A stretch of 18,491 nt of DNA from JBDTSW01 sp039930945 (lineage in GTDB: Bacteria > Actinomycetota > Thermoleophilia > Solirubrobacterales > 70-9): positions 1 to 18,491 of the forward strand of contig JBDTSW010000039.1 of NCBI GenBank assembly GCA_039930945.1. The letters run 5' to 3'. Below the pieces are notes generated by a model. The model was not told where the DNA came from and did no database searches. It worked only from the letters and a program-made list of their open reading frames with translations. The position numbers and the translations under genes were made by a program. Positions 8,611-15,480 of the stretch are shown here, piece after piece. Position 1 is the first letter of the stretch, and each line of letters opens with the position of its first letter.

Positions 8611-9498
8611 CTACTCGGATGGGGCGCCGGGCTTGGGGAACTGGCTGCCGAGGAACGCGTCCCAGGCGCGGTCGCCAAGCAGCCGGCGCTGGGCGATGAT
8701 CAGCCGCGCCGACGCCGTCACCTTGTAGCGAGGGCGGGGGGTGCGCGCCTCGAGCGCCCGCTGGATCACCTTGGCGACGGCGTCGGGCCCGCCTCCGAGG
8801 CGCGCCATCGGCCCCTCATAGGCGCCCACCGTGGCGGCGCCCACGGCCGCGTTGAAGCCGGCGTAGGGATCGTCGTGGTCGGCCTCCGCGCCTTCACCCG
8901 CGGGGCCGTCGGCGGCCCCCAGCGAGGAGGCCGCGGTCTCGGCGAAGCGAGTCTTGATCAGGCCCGGCTCGATCACCACCACGTCCACCCCGAAGCCGCG
9001 GACCTCGAAGCGCAGCGCGTCGGAGAGGGCCTCGACCGCGTACTTGGACCCGTGGTAGGCGCCGCCGCCGGGAAAGGTCATCTTGCCGCCCATCGAGCTG
9101 ATGTTGACGATCCGGCCGAACCCCGCCCGTCGCATCCCCCCAAGGACCAGCTGGCACATCCGCACCAGGCCGAAGACGTTGGTCTCGAACTGGGCCCGCA
9201 GGCGCTCCATCGGCAGCGTCTCGACGGCTCCCGATTGGCTGTAGCCGGCGTTGTTGACGAGGGCGCCGATCGGGCCCGAGGCCGCCTCGACCCGCTCCAC
9301 CGCGGCGGCCATCGAGGCCTCGTCGGTGACATCGAGCGACAGCGTCTCGCAGCCGGCCTCGGCCAGGTCGGCGATCGAGTCCGGACGCCGAGCGGTCGCG
9401 TACACGGTCCAGCCCGCCGCCGCCAGCCTGCGGGCCGACTGCTGCCCGATCCCCGACGAGCAGCCGGTGATCAGGACGGTCCTGGAGGCATCCCTCAC
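8611..9498 (-). CDS. Short-chain dehydrogenase/reductase (classical SDR)
   Basis: A 295-residue NAD(P)-dependent oxidoreductase. The cofactor motif TGCSSGIG is at 11-18, NNAG at 82-85, and the catalytic residues are N in the SDR helix (ETNVFG), S135 in VNISS, Y148 and K152 in AYHGSKYA. ARRPD after the second strand suggests NADP preference. The C-terminal part, with a helical insert rich in Ala/Gly and Asp (AADGPAGEGAEADHDD), is longer than in minimal SDRs. The substrate is unknown. The open frame runs further upstream, but the GTG at 9498 gives the usual start just before the cofactor motif and has a TAGCGT box seven bases ahead. It is divergent from the zinc alcohol dehydrogenase gene. Confidence 0.85.
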   Translation of the reverse strand: MRDASRTVLITGCSSGIGQQSARRLAAAGWTVYATARRPDSIADLAEAGCETLSLDVTDEASMAAAVERVEAASGPIGALVNNAGYSQSGAVETLPMERLRAQFETNVFGLVRMCQLVLGGMRRAGFGRIVNISSMGGKMTFPGGGAYHGSKYAVEALSDALRFEVRGFGVDVVVIEPGLIKTRFAETAASSLGAADGPAGEGAEADHDDPYAGFNAAVGAATVGAYEGPMARLGGGPDAVAKVIQRALEARTPRPRYKVTASARLIIAQRRLLGDRAWDAFLGSQFPKPGAPSE

Positions 9499-9505
9499 CT
9501 TGCTG

Positions 9506-9511
9506 ACGCTA
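9506..9511 (-). promoter_or_regulatory. Candidate -10 box TAGCGT of the SDR gene
   Basis: TAGCGT (TAnnnT pattern) ends seven bases before the GTG at 9498, where no Shine-Dalgarno is seen. It would give a leaderless message and supports the chosen start. Confidence 0.45.
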
Positions 9512-9628
9512 CACAAGCGCCCGCCCTGGCACGCGCAGGCTGGATGCATCTTGATGGGTGATCCCACGACCCCACGCACGCGGATGACGCACGGATACCG
9601 TCGCCGGACCGCGCCCGTCGGGACTCGC

Positions 9629-9646
9629 CCGTACCCCCGGGTACGG
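9629..9646. promoter_or_regulatory. Perfect dyad in the divergent region, candidate operator
   Basis: CCGTACCC at 9629-9636 and its exact complement GGGTACGG at 9639-9646 are separated by two bases. It sits in the 235-bp region between the divergent SDR and alcohol dehydrogenase genes, about 75 bp before the latter's proposed -10 box. A dimeric regulator could bind it and control both genes; no regulator gene is nearby. I see nothing else supportable between 9512 and 9718. Confidence 0.45.
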
Positions 9647-9718
9647 CCTTCGCCCGCCGACCACGACCGGCTCGGTCCCGCGCGCCCCCGCGCACGCGCT
9701 GCCGTGGAATCAACCATC

Positions 9719-9724
9719 TAGAGT
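9719..9724 (+). promoter_or_regulatory. Candidate -10 box TAGAGT of the alcohol dehydrogenase gene
   Basis: TAGAGT lies nine bases before the ATG at 9734. The intervening bases contain no Shine-Dalgarno, so a leaderless or near-leaderless transcript is likely. Confidence 0.4.
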
Positions 9725-9733
9725 GCCGCCGCG

Positions 9734-10768
9734 ATGCGGGCTGTCACCTTCCAGGCTCCGGGCGAGGTGCGGATCGAGGACCGACCCGATCCCGAGCCGG
9801 TCGCACCCGGCGACGCGGTGATCAGGGTCGAGGCGACCGGCATCTGCGGCTCGGACCTGCACATCTACCACGGCCGGGTGCAGATCGAACCCGGGTTCGT
9901 GATCGGCCACGAGTACGTCGGCACGGTGCTCGCGGTGGCCGACGGGGTCAGCTCGGTGGTGGTCTCCGACCGGGTGCTCGGCACCTACTGCACCGCCTGC
10001 GGGGAGTGCTTCTTCTGCCGGCGCGGCGACTTCCACAAGTGCGACCATGGCCGCGTCTTCGGGCACGGAGCCACCCTTGGCTCGCTCCAGGGCGCCCAGG
10101 CGGAGCTGCTGCTGGTCCCCAACGCAGACCTCACCCTGCGCCGGATCCCGGACGGGGTCTCCGACGAGGTGGCGCTGTTCGCCGGCGACGTCATGGCCAC
10201 CGGGTATCACGCCGTGGTCGAGACCGGCCTCGAGCCCGGCGGCAGCATCGCCGTGATCGGCCTCGGGCCGGTGGGGCTGTGCGCGGTGCAGGCCGCGCGG
10301 GCGGCCGGCGCCACCACCGTGATCGCGATCGACACCGTCGAGGAGCGCCTGCGGGTCGCCGAGTCGTTCGGCGCAACCGCGGTCCACCTCACCGAGGACG
10401 ACCCGCGGGCGGCGGTCACCGCCGCGACCGAGGGGCGCGGGGTGGACGCCACCGTCGACGCCGTCGGCCACCCCGATGTCCTCGCGCTCGCCTGCCGGAT
10501 CACCCGCAAGGCCGGCACCGTCTCGGTCACCGGCGTCTACGCCGAGCCGATCGAGCTGCACATGGGGATCGTCTGGATCAAGGCGCTGACCCTGAAGACC
10601 GGCCACGCCAACGTGATCAAGCACGTCGATCCCGTGCTCGAGGCGCTGGCCGCGGGCATCCTCGACCCGAGCCCCCTGGTCACCCACCGGATGAGTCTCG
10701 ACGACGCGCCCGAGGCCTACGCGATCTACGACCGCCGCGAGGCGCTCAAGATCGTGCTCGCCCCCTGA
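9734..10768 (+). CDS. Zinc-dependent alcohol dehydrogenase (MDR family)
   Basis: A 344-residue medium-chain dehydrogenase. Catalytic zinc ligands are C38 in TGICGSDLH and H59-E60 in GHEYVG, with D152 in the position of the third ligand region. The structural zinc site is C89, C92, C95 and C103 (CGECFFC ... HKC). The Rossmann motif GLGPVG is at 176-181, followed by an acidic residue after the second strand (VIAIDTVEER), which favours NAD. The family oxidises alcohols or polyols; the closest class by feel is the formaldehyde/threonine/sorbitol dehydrogenase-like group, and the substrate is open. It is divergent from the SDR gene, and the two may act in one oxidation route. Confidence 0.88.
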   Translation: MRAVTFQAPGEVRIEDRPDPEPVAPGDAVIRVEATGICGSDLHIYHGRVQIEPGFVIGHEYVGTVLAVADGVSSVVVSDRVLGTYCTACGECFFCRRGDFHKCDHGRVFGHGATLGSLQGAQAELLLVPNADLTLRRIPDGVSDEVALFAGDVMATGYHAVVETGLEPGGSIAVIGLGPVGLCAVQAARAAGATTVIAIDTVEERLRVAESFGATAVHLTEDDPRAAVTAATEGRGVDATVDAVGHPDVLALACRITRKAGTVSVTGVYAEPIELHMGIVWIKALTLKTGHANVIKHVDPVLEALAAGILDPSPLVTHRMSLDDAPEAYAIYDRREALKIVLAP

Positions 10769-10778
10769 CGGAGCCCGC

Positions 10779-11033
10779 CTAGAGCTTGCTCTGGGTCGCC
10801 GGGTAGGCGAGGGTCACATGGCGGCGGGCGACCGCGACGAAGCTGCGATCCTCGGCCTCGGCGTCGCCGTCGAGGGGGTGGATCTCGGCGTTCGAGAGGG
10901 CGACGAAGTCGTCGTCGCCTCGGTTGAGGTAGTCGGAGAGGCGGCTGCGGTAGCCCTCGCGGGGCATGTGCAGGTCGCCGACGATCCGATGCGTGTCGGT
11001 CTCGAGGACGATTCGCTCCACCCGTAGCTCCAT
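10779..11033 (-). CDS. Small conserved protein (DUF6812-like)
   Basis: An 84-residue cytosolic protein, MELRVERIVLETDTHRIVGD..., with the pattern HRIVGDLHMPREGYRSRLSD, then DDDFVALSNAEIHPLDG and a closing FVAVARRHVTLAYP. This matches my memory of the DUF6812 family in Actinomycetota; no biochemical role is known to me. It converges with the alcohol dehydrogenase gene, leaving only ten bases between the stops. The ATG is preceded at seven bases by TATAAC, so translation may start on a leaderless message. Confidence 0.75.
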   Translation of the reverse strand: MELRVERIVLETDTHRIVGDLHMPREGYRSRLSDYLNRGDDDFVALSNAEIHPLDGDAEAEDRSFVAVARRHVTLAYPATQSKL

Positions 11034-11040
11034 GCGCCCC

Positions 11041-11046
11041 GTTATA
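11041..11046 (-). promoter_or_regulatory. Candidate -10 box TATAAC of the DUF6812-like gene
   Basis: TATAAC on the minus strand lies seven bases before the ATG at 11033, inside otherwise very GC-rich DNA. It departs from TAnnnT only at the last base. A 14-bp palindrome CGGCCGCGCGGCCG follows upstream at 11048-11061, which may be chance in this base composition. Confidence 0.45.
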
Positions 11047-11177
11047 TCGGCCGCGCGGCCGCGGCCATGAACTCGTGGGTGCCGCGGCGTGCGGGGGGCG
11101 GGTGTCGTCCTCGAGCCCGAGGGGTCCGTGGCGGAGGCGACCGACTAGTGTTCGCGCCCGTTTTCGGGTAGCGCTGC

Positions 11178-11492
11178 GTGAGAAGGATCGGCCACAACCT
11201 CGGTGTAGCCCTGGCGGTGGGGGGCCTCGCGCTGGTCCTGCTGGGCTTCGGCGCCGGCACCGAGCGCGCCCAGGTGCCCTGGGTGCTGGGGCGCTCCGAG
11301 GCCCAGGCGGTGAAGCGGATCGAGCGCCGCGACCTCCACGCCGAGGTGCTGAAGCAGACCGACGGCGCCCAGAGACTGTCGGACCGGTTCCAGATTCAAG
11401 GCCAGGTGGTCTTCCAGGACTACCGCGGCGGGATCACCCTGCCGCGCGGCAGCGTCGTGCGGCTGATGGTCTACAAGGGCATCAAGCGATAG
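11178..11492 (+). CDS. Membrane-anchored single PASTA-like domain protein
   Basis: A 104-residue protein with one N-terminal hydrophobic segment (about 8-25, LGVALAVGGLALVLLGFGAG) and an extracytoplasmic domain. Its pattern VPWVLGRSEAQAVKRIERRD ... GQVVFQDYRGGITLPRGSVV follows PASTA repeats, which bind peptidoglycan precursors or wall fragments in PknB kinases and penicillin-binding proteins. No kinase or transpeptidase domain is attached, so it may be a stand-alone wall sensor or adaptor. The GTG start at 11178 has no strong ribosome site. A TAGTGT box at 11146-11151 could be its -10. Confidence 0.65.
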   Translation: MRRIGHNLGVALAVGGLALVLLGFGAGTERAQVPWVLGRSEAQAVKRIERRDLHAEVLKQTDGAQRLSDRFQIQGQVVFQDYRGGITLPRGSVVRLMVYKGIKR

Positions 11493-11513
11493 AGCGCCCG
11501 GTGGGCTGCCGGG

Positions 11514-11783
11514 TCAGGCGGCCAGCGGCAGGTCGTCGTCGCGGATCCGCACGACCTTGATCTCAGCCGGGGAGGTGAGCTCGACCTCCCCGAGCGCGAG
11601 CAGCACGAAGCCGTACCCGCACTCGCAGGTGAGGCCATCGAGCTCGCCGAGCTCGTCGATCAGGAGCTCGATCTCCTCGGGGCAGTTGGAGCAGGCGATA
11701 TGGGCCTCGAACACGCCACCGATGATGGGGCAGGCGCCGGACGTGGCCGGCCGCTGGGCCGAAGGCGCGGGGATCATTCGCAT
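11514..11783 (-). CDS. Small zinc-ribbon-like protein
   Basis: An 89-residue protein with a CSNCPEE pair (Cys-x2-Cys) and a second CECGYGF pair (Cys-x-Cys) about 20 residues later, fitting a compact zinc-binding fold. The acidic helix EEIELLIDELGELDG lies between them. The role is unknown. The ATG at 11783 has a GGGGAGGTGAGG stretch upstream; an internal GTG at 11714 would start right at FEAHIACSNC and is a reasonable alternative, since the first 23 residues look unconserved. It converges with the PASTA-like gene and diverges from the next gene. Confidence 0.65.
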   Translation of the reverse strand: MRMIPAPSAQRPATSGACPIIGGVFEAHIACSNCPEEIELLIDELGELDGLTCECGYGFVLLALGEVELTSPAEIKVVRIRDDDLPLAA

Positions 11784-11852
11784 GCGAGCGCCTCACCTCC
11801 CCGAATTGCGCCAGGATGTGCGCGCAGATGCTCGACCACCAGGGAGGATGAA

Positions 11853-12293
11853 TTGACGACCAAGGCTGACTTCACCGTAGAGGAATGGGACCTGATCCTG
11901 GAGGGACCGACGGGCGCCGGGCTGGTGGTCTCCGCCGCCGAGCGCGGTGGCACCTTCAGGGAGGCGATGTCGATGGCCAAGGCCTACGCCGAGGCACGCA
12001 AGCAGCACGGCGACAGCGAGCTGCTCGACGAGGTCGTCTCCGCCAAGCCCGAGGTCGACCGCACCCGCCACGGCTCCTTCTCCGAGCTCAGGGACTACTC
12101 GCTCGAGCGCCTGCGCCAGGCGATCGCCGTGGTCTCGCGGAAGGCGACCCCGGAGGAGCTGGCCGACTACCGCGGCTTCGTTGTCGCCGTGGCCGAGCGC
12201 ACCGCCGGCGCCGAGCAGGAGGGCGACGAGCCCGTCAGCGAGGCCGAGCGTGGGGCGATCGCCGAGATCGCCGAGGCGGTGGGTCCAGGCTGA
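11853..12293 (+). CDS. Conserved hypothetical, mostly helical acidic protein
   Basis: A 146-residue soluble protein starting LTTKADFTVEEWDLILEGPT. The TTG at 11853 is chosen because AGGGAGG lies seven bases upstream at 11841-11847. The sequence is Ala/Glu-rich and predicted helical, with GGTFREAMSMAKAYAEARKQ, GDSELLDEVV and a final SEAERGAIAEIAEAVG. Similar proteins occur in Actinomycetota, but I cannot name a domain. The general shape recalls small TerB-like helical proteins; I would not assign that. There is no signal peptide and no cysteine. Confidence 0.7.
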   Translation: MTTKADFTVEEWDLILEGPTGAGLVVSAAERGGTFREAMSMAKAYAEARKQHGDSELLDEVVSAKPEVDRTRHGSFSELRDYSLERLRQAIAVVSRKATPEELADYRGFVVAVAERTAGAEQEGDEPVSEAERGAIAEIAEAVGPG

Positions 12294-12419
12294 CGCCCCG
12301 GGCGCCCGACGTGCTCAGCCGTCCGGCCCCGGCGCCTGCGCCTGCGGGGCGCTGGTGGCGACCTCCTGCTCGTGAAGCAGCCGGGCCTGCTCGAGCATGA
12401 AGGTGGGGCCCGCTGCCTG

Positions 12420-12908
12420 CTATTGGACCGAGATCAGGTCGATCACGAACACCAGGGTGGCGTTCGGGCCGATCGCCGGGGGCTGGCCCTGGGGGCCGTA
12501 GGCGAGGTCCGGCGGGATCACCAGCCGGCGGCGGCCGCCGACCCGCATCCCCTCGACACCCTCGTCCCAGCCCTTGATCACCATCCCGCCGCCGAGCTGG
12601 AACTGGAACGGCTCCGGGCGCTCCCAGGAGGAGTCGAACTCCTCGCCGCTTTCATAGTCGACCCCGACGTACTGGACGGTCACCTGGTCGCCGGCGGTGG
12701 CCTCGGGGCCGTCACCGGTGACCAGATCCTCAACCTCCAGCTTCTCCGGCGGCGGCTCGCCGGGCACCTCGATCGTCGGCTTGACGCCGGTGTCGACCGA
12801 GCCCTCCGAGGAATCGTCGGAGCCACCACCGCGCGCGACCAGCACGACGACCACGACCACGGTCAACAGGGCGGCCGAGACGATGATGGCGATCAGGCGG
12901 CGATCCAC
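12420..12908 (-). CDS. Membrane-anchored FKBP-type peptidyl-prolyl isomerase
   Basis: A 162-residue cis-trans prolyl isomerase displayed outside the membrane. One N-terminal membrane segment (about 5-25, LIAIIVSAALLTVVVVVVLV) is followed by a Ser/Asp/Pro linker to about 55 and an FKBP domain to the end. Family motifs are VTVQYVGVDYESGEEFDSSW, FQLGGGMVIKGWDEGVEGMR, RRRLVIPPDLAYGPQG and the final LVFVIDLISVQ. The GTG at 12908 has a TAGGAT box nine bases upstream. It lies 33 bases downstream of the potassium channel gene on the same strand, so it may have both its own promoter and read-through. After the stop the same frame continues open for 35 codons, which I do not call. Confidence 0.88.
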   Translation of the reverse strand: MDRRLIAIIVSAALLTVVVVVVLVARGGGSDDSSEGSVDTGVKPTIEVPGEPPPEKLEVEDLVTGDGPEATAGDQVTVQYVGVDYESGEEFDSSWERPEPFQFQLGGGMVIKGWDEGVEGMRVGGRRRLVIPPDLAYGPQGQPPAIGPNATLVFVIDLISVQ

Positions 12909-12917
12909 GAGCCCAGC

Positions 12918-12923
12918 ATCCTA
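12918..12923 (-). promoter_or_regulatory. Candidate -10 box TAGGAT of the FKBP gene
   Basis: TAGGAT (TAnnnT) lies nine bases before the GTG at 12908 and between it and the channel gene stop. No clear Shine-Dalgarno is present. Confidence 0.4.
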
Positions 12924-12941
12924 CGCGCGCCTCGCGAGGCT

Positions 12942-13988
12942 TCACTTGCTCGATAGCAGGGTGCGATCGCCCTTCACCGTCGACTCGGCGTGGCTGCGGA
13001 CGGCGACGACACGGTCGCCCGGCTGAAGCTGCGCCGCCCGCTCGTTGTCGAAGCGCAGCAGCTCACCGTCGCGGACCACCGCGAGGATCGGTCCTGCCAC
13101 GCGAGCGTCCGCCAGGGGCCCACCCGCGCCGGGCCCGATCTCGTGCTGGACGATGTCGAGGCCGGTTCCGAACGAGAGCAGGTCCTCGAGCACCTCGACC
13201 GTCTCCGGCGTCTCGGTGGCGATCCCCAGCAGGCGCCCGGCCGCCTCCGAGGAGGTGATCACCGAGTCGGCGCCGCTCTGGTGCAGCAGATGGAGGTTTT
13301 CCTCCTCGCGCACGGCCGCCACGATCGTCGCCCTCGGAGCCAGCTCCCGGGCGGTCAGCGTCACCAGCACCGCGGCGTCGTCTCGATCCACGGCCACGAT
13401 CACCGCGCGCGCATCGCGGATTCCCGCCTGGTCGAGGACGTGCTTCTCGGCGGAGTCGCCGACCACCACCGTGAACCCGGCGGCGGTCGCCTCGGCGCGA
13501 GCGTCCGCCCGTTTCTCGATCACGGCGATTCGCTTCGGGTCGGCGCCCTGGGCGAGCAGGGTGCGGATCGCGCTCTTTCCCTTGGTCCCGTAGCCGCAGA
13601 TGATCGTGTGGTCGTTCAAGTTTCTCCTCCAGCGCCGCAGGCGGTAGGCGAAGCGCGTGCGCTCCGCAAGTATCTCCAAGGTCGTTCCCACCAGCAGGAT
13701 CAGGAAGAGGATGCGCGCCGGCGTCACCAGCAGCGTCGTCGCCAGCCGCGCCTGCTCACTGACCGGGAGGATGTCGCCGTAGCCGGTGGTGGTGATCGTG
13801 ACGGTCGAGTAGTAGAAGGCGTCGAGCAGGCTGATGCGGGCGTCCTCCGGGTCGACGTACCCGTCGCGCCCGACATAGGTGACCAGGGCGACGAAGACGA
13901 TCAGCCCGAGCGCGAACAGCATGCGCCGGCCGATCCGTCCCAGTGGGCCGGTCTCACCGCCCGGAAGCTCGACCGGCACACCGTTCAT
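12942..13988 (-). CDS. Potassium channel with TrkA_N/RCK domain
   Basis: A 348-residue two-helix ion channel with a cytoplasmic gating domain. TM1 is at about 22-40, the pore helix and selectivity filter TTGYGD at 67-72, and TM2 at about 83-106. An RCK/TrkA_N Rossmann domain follows, with GYGTKG at 132-137 and the acidic dinucleotide-binding residue in AVIEKRADAR. A C-terminal RCK_C-like part ends near PGDRVVAVRS. Residue order matches MthK-type and Kch-like channels, which pass K+ and gate with ligands such as Ca2+ or nucleotides; the ligand here is unknown. It starts with the ATG at 13988, with TAGCAT eight bases upstream. It is followed by the FKBP gene. Confidence 0.9.
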   Translation of the reverse strand: MNGVPVELPGGETGPLGRIGRRMLFALGLIVFVALVTYVGRDGYVDPEDARISLLDAFYYSTVTITTTGYGDILPVSEQARLATTLLVTPARILFLILLVGTTLEILAERTRFAYRLRRWRRNLNDHTIICGYGTKGKSAIRTLLAQGADPKRIAVIEKRADARAEATAAGFTVVVGDSAEKHVLDQAGIRDARAVIVAVDRDDAAVLVTLTARELAPRATIVAAVREEENLHLLHQSGADSVITSSEAAGRLLGIATETPETVEVLEDLLSFGTGLDIVQHEIGPGAGGPLADARVAGPILAVVRDGELLRFDNERAAQLQPGDRVVAVRSHAESTVKGDRTLLSSK

Positions 13989-13996
13989 CGCGCGCC

Positions 13997-14002
13997 ATGC
14001 TA
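13997..14002 (-). promoter_or_regulatory. Candidate -10 box TAGCAT of the potassium channel gene
   Basis: TAGCAT fits TAnnnT and lies eight bases before the ATG at 13988. No ribosome site is visible between them. Confidence 0.4.
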
Positions 14003-14125
14003 GACACTCGGGGCCTGCGCCCCGTCGTCGACCGGTGGGGCGGCGAAGCGGGTACCGTCAGATCCGCGAGCGGCCCCGGAGCGGAGCCGCGTGGTCGCGC
14101 AACGAGCAGTCGGAGGTCACCAGCA

Positions 14126-14383
14126 ATGGGCATGAGCGGATACCGGATCCTCGCCAACGTCGCGGTCAGCGACATCGATACGGCGAGGGAGTTCTATGAG
14201 GGCGTCGTGGGAGTCGCCGCGCTCGGCGCCTATGACGGCGGGCTCGCGCCAGACGCCGCGGCCACCTTCCCGGGCAACGACGGGAAGATCGCGTTCGAGG
14301 GCCAGCTCCGCCCGGCTTCGCGGGAGCCGGTGCGAGCAGGATGTGGGCGCGGCTGTTTCGAACAAGCGACCTCGCGTGTGTGA
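14126..14383 (+). pseudogene. Truncated VOC (glyoxalase-like) gene running into a tRNA-Val pseudogene
   Basis: The ATG at 14126 has GGAGGT eight bases upstream. It opens a normal VOC N-terminus: MGMSGYRILANVAVSDIDTA, then REFYEGVVGV and an Ala/Gly strand region. Homology-like sequence stops at about residue 58 (near 14300). The rest (QLRPASREPVRAGCGRGCFE...) is read from unrelated DNA and from the antisense of the tRNA-Val pseudogene until a chance stop. VOC proteins usually span 110-150 residues with paired beta-alpha-beta-beta-beta units, so the metal site is incomplete. The gene was probably cut by recombination at the tRNA site. The good ribosome site suggests recent loss. Confidence 0.65.
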
Positions 14384-14414
14384 AGCGAGTGCTCTCCCAC
14401 TGAGCCACGCGCCC
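14344..14414 (-). pseudogene. Decayed tRNA-Val(CAC)
   Basis: The minus strand shows a full tRNA layout: acceptor GGGCGCG at 14408-14414 pairing with CGCGCCC at 14345-14351, discriminator A at 14344, a D arm GCTCAGTGGGAGAGC, and an anticodon arm CTCGC...GCGAG with CAC. Compared with the three 3' fragments at 17122, 17709 and 18334, an extra AC expands the anticodon loop to nine bases, two bases are lost from the variable loop, and the T stem has lost a C and carries a G-to-T change, so it pairs poorly. I call it a pseudogene; a functional but odd tRNA is possible. Confidence 0.65.
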
Positions 14415-14457
14415 GAGCGGCGGATGGGGGGACCGGGTGGCGCCGGCGACCGTGGAG

Positions 14458-15111
14458 CTAGAGGGGGTCGACCGTCGCGATCGGCGACCAACCGCTGCGC
14501 TTGCCCGGGTCAGCGCGCTTCAACGAGCGAGCCTGGAACCTGTAGGTCTTCTCGGGCTTGATCTCGACCGGGTTGGCGCCCTGGCCGAAGTATCCGTCGA
14601 GCTGCGCGGTCTTGGATTTCCAGGTGTGCCACTGCCCGGAACCGATCCGGTAGCGAATGTCGTAGCGGTTGCCCGTTGTGCTGGTCGGGCCGGCCCAGGT
14701 GCCCACGATGACTTCGCCGCTGCGGAAGAAGCCGGGGATCGACTTGATCTTGCCCGACATCCCCTGCCCGCCGGAGCTCCCATGCACCGAGCAGTGGTAA
14801 GGAAAGGTCCCTGCTGACGCGGAGAGCACGAACCCGGGGTCGGGGAACGACTTGCGCGGGCCGCCCGGCGACCGGAATAGCCCCTTGTCCTGGACGACGT
14901 CGTGCTTGCGGGCGGTGGATCCCGCGCCGCCCCATTGCCAGTAGAACTGGTTGCTGACCACGGCGTACTGGGCGACCTCGGGGTCGAACCTGTTCTGCCC
15001 CCCGGCCTCCACCTGGGTCAGTGCGGCGCCGGCCTCGGCTTGCGCGGGCAGGAGCCCCAAGGCGGCGATCGCCCCGAGGGCCCCGGTCTGCCATCTGCTC
15101 CGCGGTGCCAT
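14458..15111 (-). CDS. Secreted cupredoxin-like protein with C-terminal FN3-like domain
   Basis: A 217-residue exported protein. A signal peptide (about 1-28, ending PAQAEAG) is followed by a plastocyanin/azurin-like domain to about residue 125. Likely copper ligands are H70 in ARKHDVV, C107, H110 and M118 in YHCSVHGSSGGQGMSG. A beta-rich region follows (about 130-217, GEVIVGTWAGPTSTTGNRYD ... YRFQARSLKRADPG), resembling a fibronectin type III module. Such proteins carry electrons or bind copper outside the cell; the FN3 part may bind wall or polysaccharide. The start ATG has TAGGTT six bases upstream. It lies between two tRNA-Val-derived sequences, so it is likely island cargo. Confidence 0.75.
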   Translation of the reverse strand: MAPRSRWQTGALGAIAALGLLPAQAEAGAALTQVEAGGQNRFDPEVAQYAVVSNQFYWQWGGAGSTARKHDVVQDKGLFRSPGGPRKSFPDPGFVLSASAGTFPYHCSVHGSSGGQGMSGKIKSIPGFFRSGEVIVGTWAGPTSTTGNRYDIRYRIGSGQWHTWKSKTAQLDGYFGQGANPVEIKPEKTYRFQARSLKRADPGKRSGWSPIATVDPL

Positions 15112-15117
15112 CGATAC

Positions 15118-15123
15118 AACCTA
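15118..15123 (-). promoter_or_regulatory. Candidate -10 box TAGGTT of the cupredoxin gene
   Basis: TAGGTT (TAnnnT) lies six bases before the ATG at 15111, again without a Shine-Dalgarno, which fits a leaderless message. Confidence 0.4.
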
Positions 15124-15193
15124 CCTCGCAGCCTCCCGGGCGCCAACCTAGGCGAGCATGTGCCGCGGTTCAGCCTGACCCGAGCCGGCCCCG

Positions 15194-15214
15194 GCGTGTG
15201 AAGCGAGCGCTCCC
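15194..15214 (-). repeat. Possible 5'-side fragment of tRNA-Val(CAC)
   Basis: The minus strand reads GGGAGCGCTCGCTTCACACG and one more C, close to the D-stem end and anticodon stem-loop of tRNA-Val(CAC). Fourteen bases (15194-15207) match the expected intact tRNA exactly. No T arm or acceptor follows. If real it is the reciprocal of the 3' fragments, broken at the same anticodon region; it may also be chance. The wider gene-free stretch 15112-15480 also holds a locally AT-richer patch at 15340-15400 (with CATAAT at 15366-15371) that could contain the promoter of the next gene. Confidence 0.3.
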
Positions 15215-15480
15215 GCCCGGTGGCCGAGGCCCCTGGGCGCGGTGGTGCCAATTGCGCGATCAGGCGGCGGGTGGCCAGGCGGCCCGCCCTGGTTTGCGCG
15301 GCCTCACCTCCGCGGACTCCAACTTCGCCCCAAACCGCAACGTCTGTAAAGACTGTCTGAACCTTCATAATCACTCACAGACCCTGTAATGTCAACTGCC
15401 AACGGAAACGGGTCTCCGCACCTCGGGGTGCCGCGGCGAGTTTCTGGGGCCGATCCCGGCCGGCAGTTCGCGCAGACACC

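Noticed and set aside
5560..9561. A plus-strand open frame of 1,333 codons antisense to oppA and oppC
   Set aside because: It is a base-composition shadow. The minus strand encodes textbook importer subunits and an SDR over the same stretch, while this frame is Arg/Gly/Asp/Val-rich with no domain.
11048..11061. Palindrome CGGCCGCGCGGCCG upstream of the DUF6812-like gene
   Set aside because: A self-complementary G/C-only string is expected by chance at this base composition; no second copy was seen.
12294..12419. In-frame continuation after the FKBP stop (MLEQARLLHEQEVATSAP...)
   Set aside because: It is a 27-residue possible peptide with no ribosome site. It could be a lost C-terminal tail, but stop read-through cannot be supported.
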